Source: Salarias fasciatus (lineage: Eukaryota > Chordata > Actinopteri > Blenniiformes > Blenniidae). Taken from it: a stretch of 64,000 nt of DNA. A model generated the notes under the pieces. It had not been told where the DNA came from. It saw only the letters and a list, made by a program, of their open reading frames with translations, and did not search any database. Within the stretch, counting starts at the first letter, position 1. Each line of letters opens with the position of its first letter. The translations under genes were made by a program, and so were the position numbers. This document shows, piece after piece, positions 13,311 to 23,705 of this stretch. Where the stretch lies: contig NC_043751.1 in NCBI RefSeq assembly GCF_902148845.1, positions 20,737,586-20,801,585 of the forward strand. The letters run 5' to 3'.

Positions 13311-16300
13311 TGATGACTTTGCTCTTTATGTGTTTATGCTATAGGCTCTCTAATGAAAGTCACCGGTGAGGAAGCTCAGGCATGTAAACATTGTGGGAGT
13401 GTCACCCTAAGTTTCATATGCTACCGAGCTTGGATTTTGGTTTTGAGAGTCACCATGTTGATGGGCTGTGAGGGCCCAAGGTGCGGCTTGTAAATACTTC
13501 AGGGTATTTTTTTACGACTTTCGGCGTAGCCTTTGGCATCTCGTGACGGTAAATGGAATTCAAACATGGCTGATTATGAGCGACACCGACCCTCTGAAGA
13601 TAGATTTTTGAATTTCCTTGGCAGAGACTTAAGAACAAGGTTGTAAGTGGGAGAGAGATTGTGATATAAACCTCTGTTAAGAGACAGGTTCTGCAGCCAT
13701 CTGTCTTTTCGGTCCAAATTCTGAATGTTGCTGTTTCCAAAAGAGAGAGACTGTTACTTGTGAGTAGACAGCTGAAACCGGAGTGTAAAAGTTATGAGTG
13801 TGAAAGCAACATTTCAATCACATTCTCTCTCTTTTTTCTTTTTCTTTTCATCAGAGGTGTCTGCGTTCATCAGTTTGTCTAAAGAAGGGGATCCCTGTGC
13901 ATCTGTGTTGACACTTGCTGGATGTTTGCACGAATCTGCACATATCAACCAGTTGTACCAGTCATTCAGCATTGCCTGGAAATCCATACAAACATTCTGA
14001 GATGTTCTGCCACGACAACACAGATGATCTTATTTTGAGGGAAGAGCTTCAACCCGATGGCAACGATGGACTCGTTCTCTGAGACAGACCTGTTTTGTCC
14101 TCTGTGCACTGGGATTTTCGAAGTTGCTGCGATATTGAAGTGTGGGCACAATTTTTGCAGGGCTTGTTTAAAACAGTTTTGGAACTATAACGTACGTCAC
14201 AGCTGCCCATTGTGCGGCACCTTGTCGCATTGTAACAAGGCTCCTATCAATCTGGAGCTGACAAGGGCAGCAGATAAATATCGAGCTCAAATGGACATCA
14301 GAGGCTTCTGTGTTTCTCACAACGAGAAGCTGAAGATTTTTTGCCATAATGACGAGCAACTCATCTGCCTTGTCTGCCAGCTATCAAAACAGCACAAAGT
14401 GCACAAGTGCAGCCCGGTGGAGGAAGCTGTCCAACAGAAAAAGGTAAAGAAATACATCTGTAATTATGAGTTATATGAACTACGGCTGTTTTATTGCTAA
14501 ATAATACAGAAGAATTTTCCCCAGTCAGTCAGTGACATCTTCAAAATAACAATTAAAAATAATAATAAAAAAAAAAACATCTTCAAATGGTTTACAGTGT
14601 GAGGAGAGTCTCTCGTGGTGCATAAGCAGGAAAACTATGGGGGTCAAGGGAAACCTGATTTTTTTTTTCTTTTTGTGTATTTGTGATTAAACAACTATGA
14701 AGAAAATAGAAACGAATCTACCGTAAGTGGAAGAGAACTGTATTAAAATGACAAAATATATTTGACTGCAGAGCCGTTTATGGTACAACTATGTTTTCAG
14801 GCTGGATAACACCTTTCCAGATATTTAAAATGGAACGCGTCAAACTAACCCCAAACAAGTTGTGCTTTTTATTGCTGATGGATCCGAGTCATTGTTAACA
14901 TTATTTAACAAAGGTTTTAAAAAAAAAAAACAAAACAAAATGAAACATAAAACCAGCATTAAATCATAAATCAGCCATTGAGGCATCAGGATAGTTGGGG
15001 GGACCTGATGTGGCTGGAGCTCTCTGAGAGGAGACTCCATCCTTCCACTTTATGAAAACCTCCATTTGAGTATGACAGGATGTTAAATGTCTCGTAGATG
15101 GATCATCTGTTTCCTTCAGCTGCAGGATTTAACTCTATTTCAGACAGAGATTTCAAACCAACTGGACTCCCTGAAGACCGAACTGAAGATACTGAACAAG
15201 ACAGAGAAAAGCTGGGCGGAAACAAAAGTCTACATCCAGGTACTGGATGTTTTACTACATGTTAAAACATTCCTGGCTCCTCAGCTAGAAATCAGCCCAG
15301 GCATGTCATATAAACTGCTATTAATTTCTTTTACCGCTAAAAATAACCTCCACATTGCAGACCCAAGCGAAGGCAGATGAGGCGGTAATTAAAGAGGAAT
15401 TCGAAAAGCTCCACCAGTTCCTCCAGCAGGAAGAACAAACCAGACTGAATGCACTTCAACAAGAGACAGAAACAAAGATTGATGTGATGAGTAGGAAGCT
15501 GGAAACCATCAGAGGACACATCAAAGACCTTTCCTCCTCCATCAGTGATGTTGAGAAAAGACTCAAAGCACCAGATCTGATGTTTTTACGGGTATGTTCA
15601 CACCGCTGTCTGAGATTACATGTGTGCTCCCATAATTTCAAAACCTTTCCTAACATGTGCTATAATGGAATAATACAATAAAATAGAACAATAAAAAGAT
15701 CATAGTTATTAATTTAACCTGTCACTGGTCATACTGTTATGGCTGATCAGTGTGAACTCAGTTTGGAATTGCAATAATTATCAAGAAATTTTAAACAAAT
15801 AAGACACCCTTTTCTCATTTTAACATCAGGAATACAAGAACACAAAGGCAAGGTAAGCACAGCCCGCAGCTCACCCCTCAGGTAAGCTGAATGATTCGTG
15901 TTTCCATCATTTAATATAATTATTCCAACATGTTTCAGGGTCAAATGCAACCTTCAACGGCCAGAGTGTTTTCGAAATATCCTGATAAATTCTGCAGAGC
16001 ATCTGGGATCACTGGTGTTCGAAATTTGGAAAAAAATGGAAAATATTGTCAAACATGGTGGGTGAAGTCACACATGATAACAAGTCTGCAGTGGAGTATA
16101 AGATAAGAACTATTTGACCTGCTGTTCCTCCAGTTCCCGTCATTCTGGATCCAAACACAGCCCACCACAACTTGTCCATCTCTCCAGACCTGAGCAGTGT
16201 GCAGCGCGGCAGGAAGAAAGTCCTGCCTGACAACCCGGAGCGCTGCACCGGCCAGATGTGTGTGCTGGGAGCCGCTGGGTTCAAGTCTGGAAAGCACAGC

Positions 16301-17093
16301 TGGACCACCGAGGTGGGTCACACTAAAGACTGGTCCATCGGTGTGGCCCTGGAGTCCTTCAAAAGAAAGAATTTCGTCTCCCTCAAGCCTTCTGAGGGCA
16401 TCTGGGCAGTCAGCCTTTGCAATGGGGACTCACTGTTTGCAAAAACATGTCCTCGCAGCAAGCTGCCCATGAAGCACAAACCTGAGAAGATCACCGTGGA
16501 GCTGGACTACGACAAAGGAAGGGTTGTCTTCAGGAATGCTACAGATTCTACAACAATCTATGCATTCAAAGCTAAATTCACTGAGCGGATTTTCCCTTAC
16601 TTCTCCCTCGGATTTCCCGACGGCAGCCAGAACGAGAGTAAACTAACAATCAGTCCAATGAGAATCAAGGTCGAGGTCGAATAAACTCAGAGACAAGGGA
16701 TGTAACCCGTGGAGGTGGCGTTCCCTGCAATTTTAAGGTCGCACCAAGAAAAAACTTGTTAAGAGGAGTTTAAACGATATGTATAGCAAAATAAAATAAC
16801 TGAAGGAGACGCTAATGCAAGAGTCATATAACAGGAAATTTTATGAATGTTGCTCGACAAGCCTGGAACTTTGAAAAGTTTCAAAAGTCTGAAATCACTC
16901 AGAAATCTCTTCTACATAAATTAAAAAAATATTTGTGAGTGTGTTCTTGTCATTGAAATAAAAATGAAGAACAAGTTCCATTTATGTTTTGAACTACTTT
17001 GTTGAACTCAGGGTCATGTAAATATTGATATCAGCTTACAATGGGTGAAATGTCACACTTTGCTTCATAACACTCTTTATTTCAAACATCGGA
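13311..17093 (+). repeat. Tandem duplication unit A (TRIM copy 1)
   Basis: Direct repeat of 19423-23512. Similarity starts in the shared phrase ctgtttatgct / gaggaagctcaggcatgtaaaca and runs through the promoter side, all exons and introns of a TRIM gene and its 3' flank, ending near cttTATTTCAAACATC (about 17080-17093). Introns look roughly 85-90% alike by eye. Exact edges need a dot plot. Confidence 0.85.
14057..16684 (+). CDS. TRIM35-like E3 ubiquitin ligase, copy 1
   Basis: Exons 14057-14443, 15144-15239 (96 nt), 15361-15591 (231 nt), 15830-15852 (23 nt), 15939-16057 and 16134-16684 join to 468 residues. The 96/231/23 pattern is typical of class IV TRIM genes. Domains in order: C3HC4 RING (LFCPLCTGIF, KCGHNFC, SCPLCG; residues 12-58), B-box 2 (CVSHNEKL, FCHNDEQLICLVC; about 81-122), coiled coil (exons 2-3) and PRY-SPRY (VILDPNTAHHNLSIS onward to the end). 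The expected role is a cytosolic ubiquitin ligase with the SPRY choosing the target; TRIM35/A33-like families are expanded in teleosts and some act in innate immunity. An acceptor-like tract at 13853-13854 suggests an upstream noncoding exon. Closely related to the gene at 20177. Confidence 0.9.
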
Positions 17094-17435
17094 ACAATTT
17101 AGACATGACAATGTTGAGCTGTTTCAGGGCTGTCAAGCTGTATGCCCGCCCCTTTCCTTTTCCGATTGACAGAAATCAGTAATCATAGAAATCCTCTGCC
17201 CTCTTCTGGACCGGCGTGTGGATGAATGCCTGGGGGAGAGCCTTGAATCTGGGCTCTGGGATGGCTGCTGGCTATCTGGGCCTTGAGGGCCTCTCTGGCC
17301 TGCTTCTGGTCTTCTCAGTGGTTAGAGGTCAAATATGCATGATCACTATCACTATCACATTTGCATGATCACGCTGATCTTTAATCACTCTTCACATTCT
17401 ACCTGTGGACTCTACCTGTGGACTGTAGTGGGCCT

Positions 17436-17785
17436 TGTTACGACCCAGCTCGAAGGGAAAAGGGAAGCAACATGTGAAAAGAGCAGAACTTTTATTTGTT
17501 TCCTTAAAGTAATGCCACAAAGTACAAAGTGGGCAACAGGTGCTATCAGAACAAAAGAACCAAAGAACTGAGAAACAGAAAAGCCTAAACAAACAGAGAG
17601 CGTTCAAGCCTCCATTCCTTAGAACAACTCAAAGCATAACAACAGAAGAAGCAAACCCAACCAGCAAAATACCCACCAAACCACACTGGACAGCACAGCA
17701 CCCCCCAAACTGGATGGAATTACCACACTGTTAACACACAGATGTAACACAGGTGAGTCCTAAAAGGTGTCTGCCACCACCCGCC

Positions 17786-17823
<38 letters not shown>

Positions 17824-17963
17824 TCTGTTTGGGGCTCAAGGGGTGGGGCTGGAGACCTCTGGGGATCCACTCAGAGATGAGCTCTGGCACATTCCAATTT
17901 GCATGCCCTGTGGGACTCACACAGGGAGATAGCAGAGAGGAAAAGCAGACCAGGGTCGTAACA
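17436..17963. mobile_element. Solo LTR fossil, 528 bp
   Basis: The segment begins TGTTACGACCC and ends GGGTCGTAACA, an 11 bp inverted end with the TG...CA boundary of LTRs. It is flanked by identical 5 bp copies GGCCT (17431-17435 and 17964-17968), a target-site duplication of the size made by Gypsy-type and some retroviral integrases. No internal coding part adjoins it, so it looks like a lone LTR left by recombination. Orientation and exact family are not decided. The intact ends and target duplication suggest a fairly recent insertion. Confidence 0.65.
17789..17821 (+). repeat. Homopolymer C33
   Basis: Thirty-three consecutive C inside the solo LTR. The length is likely variable and assembly-sensitive. 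Confidence 0.9.
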
Positions 17964-18232
17964 GGCCTCTCCCGATGCTCTGGTGGAATTTCATACTTGA
18001 ATCAACATTTCGCACTCCACAGTTCACTACCAGCTATATCCTCCAACAAAAGTCCATAAGGTACCCTCTGTCATATCTTCATCTCTTCCTTCTCTTCATC
18101 CCCTTTTGTGGTTGTTGGCTTGTCTGCTCACTGGTTTGTTTCTTTCACTTTCTGCCCCCCTGTCAGCTCCAGCAATATTATGTATCAGCATTCAAAATAA
18201 ATTAAATTAAATAAATAAAAAAAAATGTTAAC

Positions 18233-18263
18233 AAGAGGAGCTTTATACTTATAAGCTCCTCTT
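18233..18263. repeat. Perfect 11 bp inverted repeat (hairpin)
   Basis: AAGAGGAGCTT and AAGCTCCTCTT flank a 9-base loop. No gene or terminator role is evident; it could be a remnant of a small inverted-repeat element. Confidence 0.6.
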
Positions 18264-20176
18264 GGAAAAGCAAATCTGTCGGGCATATAACAGCAGCCAG
18301 ACTCCCATTCTGCTGCTTCAATGCTGGACAGGACAGGTTAGAAGAAGAAGGGAAAAAAAAGCAGACTCACGTGATAACAATCCTTTATTTCATTGGCTGT
18401 TGCACGATTTAAGCCTGCCCCTTTCATTTTTTTGATTGACATGTAAGTGACAGGGGAGCAGATGTGTTTGATTCCTCCCGGTTCCGTAGCAGCAACGCAC
18501 CAGATAAATTTGCTGGTATTTTTTTCAGCGTGAGAAATACAATGTGTGGCGTGAGTGTGTTACGGGTACCGGGCTGCGGCTCCCGTGGGCAGTTATAAGT
18601 TGCTGAAACAATAAAGTTGAAACGATGACACGTGAGCCGTGGCTTCTCCTTTGCCAGATCATGCAGTTATATTTATTAAACACGTCATGCTATTTACTGT
18701 TCATTCACATTGTCCATTATCACAGGTAACAGTAAATTACTGTTTGTTTCTATTTCAGAAAACCTCTTCAAAGGTTCACAAACATATGTTTCTCTTACCC
18801 CTTGTCTTTTTTGGCATCTCTGTCCTTACATTTTCACTTGGTCTCAGTGCATGAAGAACAAAAGATAAAAAGCAAAAAAAAAAAAACAAACAAAAAAAAA
18901 GCCAAACTATGAGAGGCTGTTACACACTATATCGGCCAATGCAAAATTGTGTAAAACCACACAGGCCAAAATAATGTCACACACCTTTTTGGGGCTAAAC
19001 ATCAACTTTCTCGTGCTGGGTCTAGCTGCGCTCCACACCTACTCGTGCGTGTCTTTGTGCATGAGCTGTTGAAACAGCGCTCCGACTCCATGGTGTACCT
19101 TTATTAATCCCACAAGGTGAAGATTTATTAGATTTTCTGTAAGGGCATTATTTTATTTTTAATGTTTTAATTTTTAATCTGTACAGAATATGTGACTGTT
19201 TGTGCTTTCTGACATGTTTAAGGTTTGCTTTATAATTATTTCCACGTTCTGCCAGATTTTGCTGCGCTGCACCACAAATCCACACTCAAACTCAAAATCA
19301 GACCCATCCTGAGATTTCATTTTCCCTTATGATCATAATCATATTGATAAATGCTGATCCCATCTTTAATATGGCCGTACACCTAAATGCCACCGTACGA
19401 TTGTTTGATAAATGAGGACCACTATGATTTTGCCCTTTATCTGTTTATGCTACTCATTTGACTTGACTCTCTAATCCAACTCACCAGTGAGGAAGCTCAG
19501 GCATGTAAACATTGTGGGTGTGCCACGAGCTTGGATTTTGATTTTGATAGTCACCATGTTGATGGGCTGTGAGGGCCCAGGGTGCGCCTTGACTTCAGGG
19601 CATTTTTTTATGACTTTCAGCGTGGCCTTTGGCATCTCGTGACAGTAAATGGCATTCAAACATTGCTGCTTATGATCGACAGTGATCCTCTGAAGATAAA
19701 TTATTGAATTTCCTTTGTGGAGAAGAAAGAATAAAGTTGTAAGTAGGAAAGAGATTGTGATATAAACCTCCTCTCTTAAGAGACGTTTTTTTCCACGTCC
19801 ACATATGCTGCCCTTTTATCCCAGCCATCTGTCTTTTCTGTCCAAATTCTGCTTCAAAATGTTGCTGTTTCCAAAGGAAAGAGACTGTGAATAGACAACT
19901 GAAACTGGAGTGTAGAAGTTTTGAATTTAAAAGCATTTAAAAACATTTCGATTACATTCTCTCTCTCTTTTTTTTCTTTTCTGCATTCATCAGTTTGTCT
20001 AAAGAAGGGGATCCCTGTGCATCTGTGTTGACACTTGCTGGATGTTTGCACGTACCTGCACATATCAACCAGTTGTACCAGTCATTCAGCATTTGCTGGA
20101 AATCCAGACACACTTTCCGAGATGTTCTGCCGCGACATCACAGAAGATTTTAGTTTGAGAGAAAATCTTCAACCCG

Positions 20177-22395
20177 ATGGCAACGATGGACTCGTTCTCT
20201 GAGACGGACCTGTTTTGTCCTCAGTGCAGTGGGATTTTCTCTGTTCCTGTAATATTGAAGTGTGGGCACAATATTTGCCAGGCTTGTTTAAAAAAGTTCT
20301 GGGACTGGAAAGGACGCAAAGCTTGCCCAGTGTGCGGATACTTGTCGGTTTGTATCAAGCCTCCTATCAATCTGGAGCTGACAAAGGCAGCGAAAAAATA
20401 TCGAACTCCAATGAGCGACAGTACCAGAAACTCCTGTCTTATTCACAACGAGAAGCTGAAGATTTTTTGCCATAATGACGAGCAACTCATCTGCCTTGTC
20501 TGCCAGTTGTCAAAACAGCACAAAGAGCACGAGTGCAGCCCGGTGGAGGAAGCTGTCCAACAGAAACAGGTAAAGAAAGCCATCTGTAATTATGAGTTAT
20601 ATGAACTACGACTGTTTTAATGCCGATTGTATGGAGTGAAATTCACTCCATAGTATTGCCGAATAACAGATGTCTTTTCTCCAATCAGAAGGTGACACCT
20701 TCAATATAATAGTTAAAGAACCATCTTCAAATGGTTTTCAGTGTGAGGAGAGCCTCTCATGGGGCATAAGCAGAAAAACTATGGAGGTCAAAGGAAACCT
20801 GATTTCTTTTTTTTTTTGTGTGTGTGTGTGTATGAGCTCAGCTGCAGGTTTTAACAGTGAAATCTTCTGTGAATATTTCAGACAGAGATTTCAAACCAAC
20901 TGGACTCCCTGAAGAGAAAACTGAAGATACTGAACAAGACAGAGAAAAGCTGGGCGGAAACAAAAGTCTACATCCAGGTACTGGATCTTTTTATACACGA
21001 TAAAATGTTCCTGGCTCCTCAGCTAGAAATCAGCCCAGGCATGTCATATAAACTTCAATTAATTTTATTCACTACTAAAAATAACCTCCACATTGCAGAT
21101 TCAAGCGAAGGCGGATGAGGCGGTAATTAAAGAGGAATTTGAAAAGCTCCACCAGTTCCTCCAGCAGGAAGAACAAACCAGACTGAATGCACTTCAACAA
21201 GAGACAGAAACAAAGATTGATGTGATGAGTAGGAAGCTGGAAACTATCAGAGGACACATCAAAGACCTTTCCTCCTCCATCAGTGATGTTGAGAAAAGAC
21301 TCAAAGCACCGGATTTGATGTTTTTAGAGGTATGTTCACACCGCTGTCACAGATTACTTGTGTGCGCCCATAATTTCAAAACCCATTTCCTAACTTGTGA
21401 TCTAAATGAAAGATAATTATTAATTTAACCTGTCATTGGTCATACTATTACGGCTGATCAGTGTGAATTCAGTTTGGAATCGCAATAATAACCAAGAATT
21501 TTAAAACAAATAAGACCCACTTTTCTCATTTTAACATCAGGAATACAAGAACACAAAGGCAAGGTAAGCACAGCCCGAAGCTCACCCCTCAGGTAAGCTG
21601 AATGATTCGTGTTCCCATCATTTAATATAATTATTCCAACATGTTTCAGGGTCAAATGCAACCTTCAACGGCCAGAGTGTATTCAAGATATCCTGATAAA
21701 TTCTGCAGAGCATCTGGGATCACTGGGGTTTGAAATTTGGAAAAATATGGGACGGATTGTCAAACATGGTGAGTGAAGTCACACATGATAACAAGTCTGC
21801 AGTGGAGTATAAGATAAGAACTATTTGACCTGCTGTTCCTCCAGTTCCCGTCATTCTGGATCCAAACACAGCCCACCACAACTTGTCCATCTCTCCAGAC
21901 CTGAGCAGTGTGCAGCGCGGCAGGAAGAAAGTCATGCCTGACAACCCGGAGCGCTGCACCGGCCAGATGTGTGTGCTGGGAGCCGCTGGGTTCAAGTCTG
22001 GAAAGCACAGCTGGACCACCGAGGTGGGTCACACTAAAGACTGGTCCATCGGTGTGGCCCTGGAGTCCTTCAAAAGAAAGGAAGTCGTCTCCCTCAAGCC
22101 TTCTGAGGGCATCTGGGCAGTCAGCCTTTGCAATGGGGACTCACTGTTTGCAGAAGCATGTCCTCGCAGCAAGCTGCCCATGAAGCACAAACCTGAGAAG
22201 ATCACCGTGGAGCTGGACTACGACAAAGGAAGGGTTGTCTTCAGCAATGCTGCAGATTCCACACCGATCCATACATTCAAAGCTAAATTCACAGAGCGGA
22301 TTTTCCCTTACTTCTCCCTCGGATTGGCCGACGACGGCCAGAACGAGAGCAAACTAACAGTCTGTCCAATGAGAATCAAGGTGGAGGTAGAATAA
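20177..22395 (+). CDS. TRIM35-like E3 ubiquitin ligase, copy 2
   Basis: Exons 20177-20569, 20882-20977, 21099-21329, 21541-21563, 21650-21768 and 21845-22395 join to 470 residues with the same exon phases as copy 1. RING (LFCPQCSGIF, KCGHNIC, ACPVCG), B-box 2 (CLIHNEKL, FCHNDEQLICLVC), coiled coil and PRY-SPRY are all intact, so both copies look functional. The first about 15 codons, the B-box end, exon 3 and most of the SPRY are nearly identical to copy 1. The RING core and the RING/B-box linker (two residues longer here) differ at many positions, mostly amino-acid-changing. SPRY differences cluster after the WAVSLCNGDS block. Expected role as for copy 1. Confidence 0.9.
20630..20652. repeat. 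Near-perfect palindrome in intron 1 of TRIM copy 2
   Basis: TATGGAGTGAA, one A, then TTCACTCCATA. It sits in a stretch of roughly 30 bases absent from the matching intron of copy 1, flanked by the related phrases tgccgat and tgccgaa. Looks like a small insertion with inverted-repeat structure. Confidence 0.55.
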
Positions 22396-22550
22396 GCTCG
22401 GAGACAAGGGATGTAAGGTGGTGTTCCCTGTAATTTTTAGATAGCACCATGAAAAAATATGTACAGTAGGAGTTCAAAAAGTATGTTTACCATAGCAAAA
22501 TAAAATAACTAAAGGTTTTGCTAACGTAAGCGTCATAACGGTAACTTTTA

Positions 22551-23250
22551 CAGTTGTGGTCAAAAGTTTACATGCACTTGTAAAGAACATAATGTCATGG
22601 CTTTCTTGACTCCGCAGTTATTTCAAGTCTCTGATGGAGTGGCTGGAACAGATATTTTGTCACAAAAAAGCATTCATGAAGTTTGGTTCTTTTATGACTT
22701 TATAATGGGCTAACAGAAAAAGTGACCAAATCTGCTGGGTAAAAAATATACATACAGCAACATGATTTTACAATTTTGGTGACTCAGAAAGTTGTGTCAG
22801 TGAAATGAGCTTCACAGCATGAGAAACAGCGAGGCCTTTTACCCCAAGAACACCACACCTTCCGTCAAGCATGGAGGTGGTAGCATCATGCTGTGGGGCC
22901 TTTTCACTGCCAGTCGAACTGATGCTTTACAGAGTAAATGAGATGATGAAGAAAGAAGATTGCCTTCAAATTCTTAAAGATAACCTCAAATCATCATTCC
23001 AAAGTTTGGGTCTTGGGTTCCCCAAACACTCATCGAAAGTGGTTATGGAATGGCTAAATCAGGCTAGAATTAAGGTTTTAGTTTGGCCTTCTCAATATCC
23101 TGACTTAAACCACATTGGGAACATGTGGACAATGTCGAACAAACAAGTCCATATCAGAAAGCCAACAATTTTAGCTGAACTGCACCAATTCTGTCAAGAA
23201 GAGGTCAAAGATGCCCTTTACAAGAGTAAGTAAACTTTTAACCACAACTG
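22551..23250 (+). mobile_element. Internally deleted Tc1/mariner copy
   Basis: The element runs from CAGTTGTGGTCAAAAG to the matching inverted end ...AACCACAACTG, with TA on each side (22549-22550 and 23251-23252), as Tc1/mariner elements leave. At 700 bp it is about half the usual size. A frame at 22871-23233 keeps only the C-terminal part of a transposase, with recognisable WPSQ-PDLN, RKPT and LHQFCQEE words. The last catalytic acidic residue of the DDE set is lost (PIENLW-type motif reads HIGNMW), and the N-terminal DNA-binding part is missing. It is dead. The matching place in duplication unit A is empty (TA at 16842-16843), so the insertion came after the duplication. Confidence 0.88.
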
Positions 23251-23494
23251 TATGAAAGTTACTCGACAAGCCTGGAACTTTTAAAATGTTTTTTTTTTTT
23301 TAATTTAGTCTGAAATCACTCAGAAGTTTCTTCTTCAGAAAATAAATGGTTTCTTATTGTTGTTTTTTTTGTATTTAAATAAAAATGGGAATCAAGTTTT
23401 TTTTTTAATCTTTTTGACAGCTTTGTTGAACTCAGGTACATGTGATGTTCACATTGATATCAGCTTACAATGGGTGAAATTGCGACACTCACAC

Positions 23495-23500
23495 TTTATT
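23495..23500 (-). terminator. Probable poly(A) signal of ighmbp2 (AATAAA)
   Basis: TTTATT on +, AATAAA on -, 206 bases past the ighmbp2 stop. It lies inside the end of TRIM duplication unit B, so the 3' ends of the two convergent genes probably meet or overlap here. Confidence 0.45.
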
Positions 23501-23705
23501 TCAAACATCTGGTCGATTGAGAGCAGCGACTCCACTGGCCTGTGGCATGAGAAAAGAGTACCAGGAGAAAATACATGCAAATTCCACAACAAAACCTTCA
23601 AACTGGAGATGCTTTCCCTGTGACGTGAGAGAAAATCAGAGGAGCATCACTGATTAAAGATCAACGCTTTCAGATGTGTTTAGGTCCAGAGTGGATTTGA
23701 AGACA

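Larger units (their letters stand above)
17094..19422. other. Spacer between the TRIM copies
   Basis: About 2.3 kb without a supported gene. It holds a solo LTR fossil (17436-17963) with a C run, and a related pair of short phrases ending in GATTGACA at about 17145 and 18412 (cccctttccttttccgattgaca and cccctttcatttttttgattgaca, interrupted here only as examples of similarity). There is also an 11 bp hairpin at 18233-18263, an A-rich stretch near 18875-18900 and a retroposon-tail-like phrase at about 19098. Confidence 0.5.
19423..23512 (+). repeat. Tandem duplication unit B (TRIM copy 2)
   Basis: Second direct copy of the unit at 13311-17093, about 300 bp longer overall because it contains a 700 bp Tc1-like insertion while other parts are shorter. 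The right edge includes a TTTATT that probably serves ighmbp2 on the opposite strand, and the same motif is present at the end of unit A. Confidence 0.85.

Noticed and set aside
16009-16321. Open - frames in the TRIM copy 1 SPRY exon, repeated at 21720-22032
   Set aside because: They recur only because the SPRY exon is duplicated; the + strand codes for a known domain.
18540-18640. GC-rich segment with aataaag as the end of an LTR or gene
   Set aside because: No matching second end, target duplication or coding sequence could be found.
22871-23233. 120-codon frame as a separate gene
   Set aside because: It is the remnant transposase of the Tc1-like element, not a host gene.
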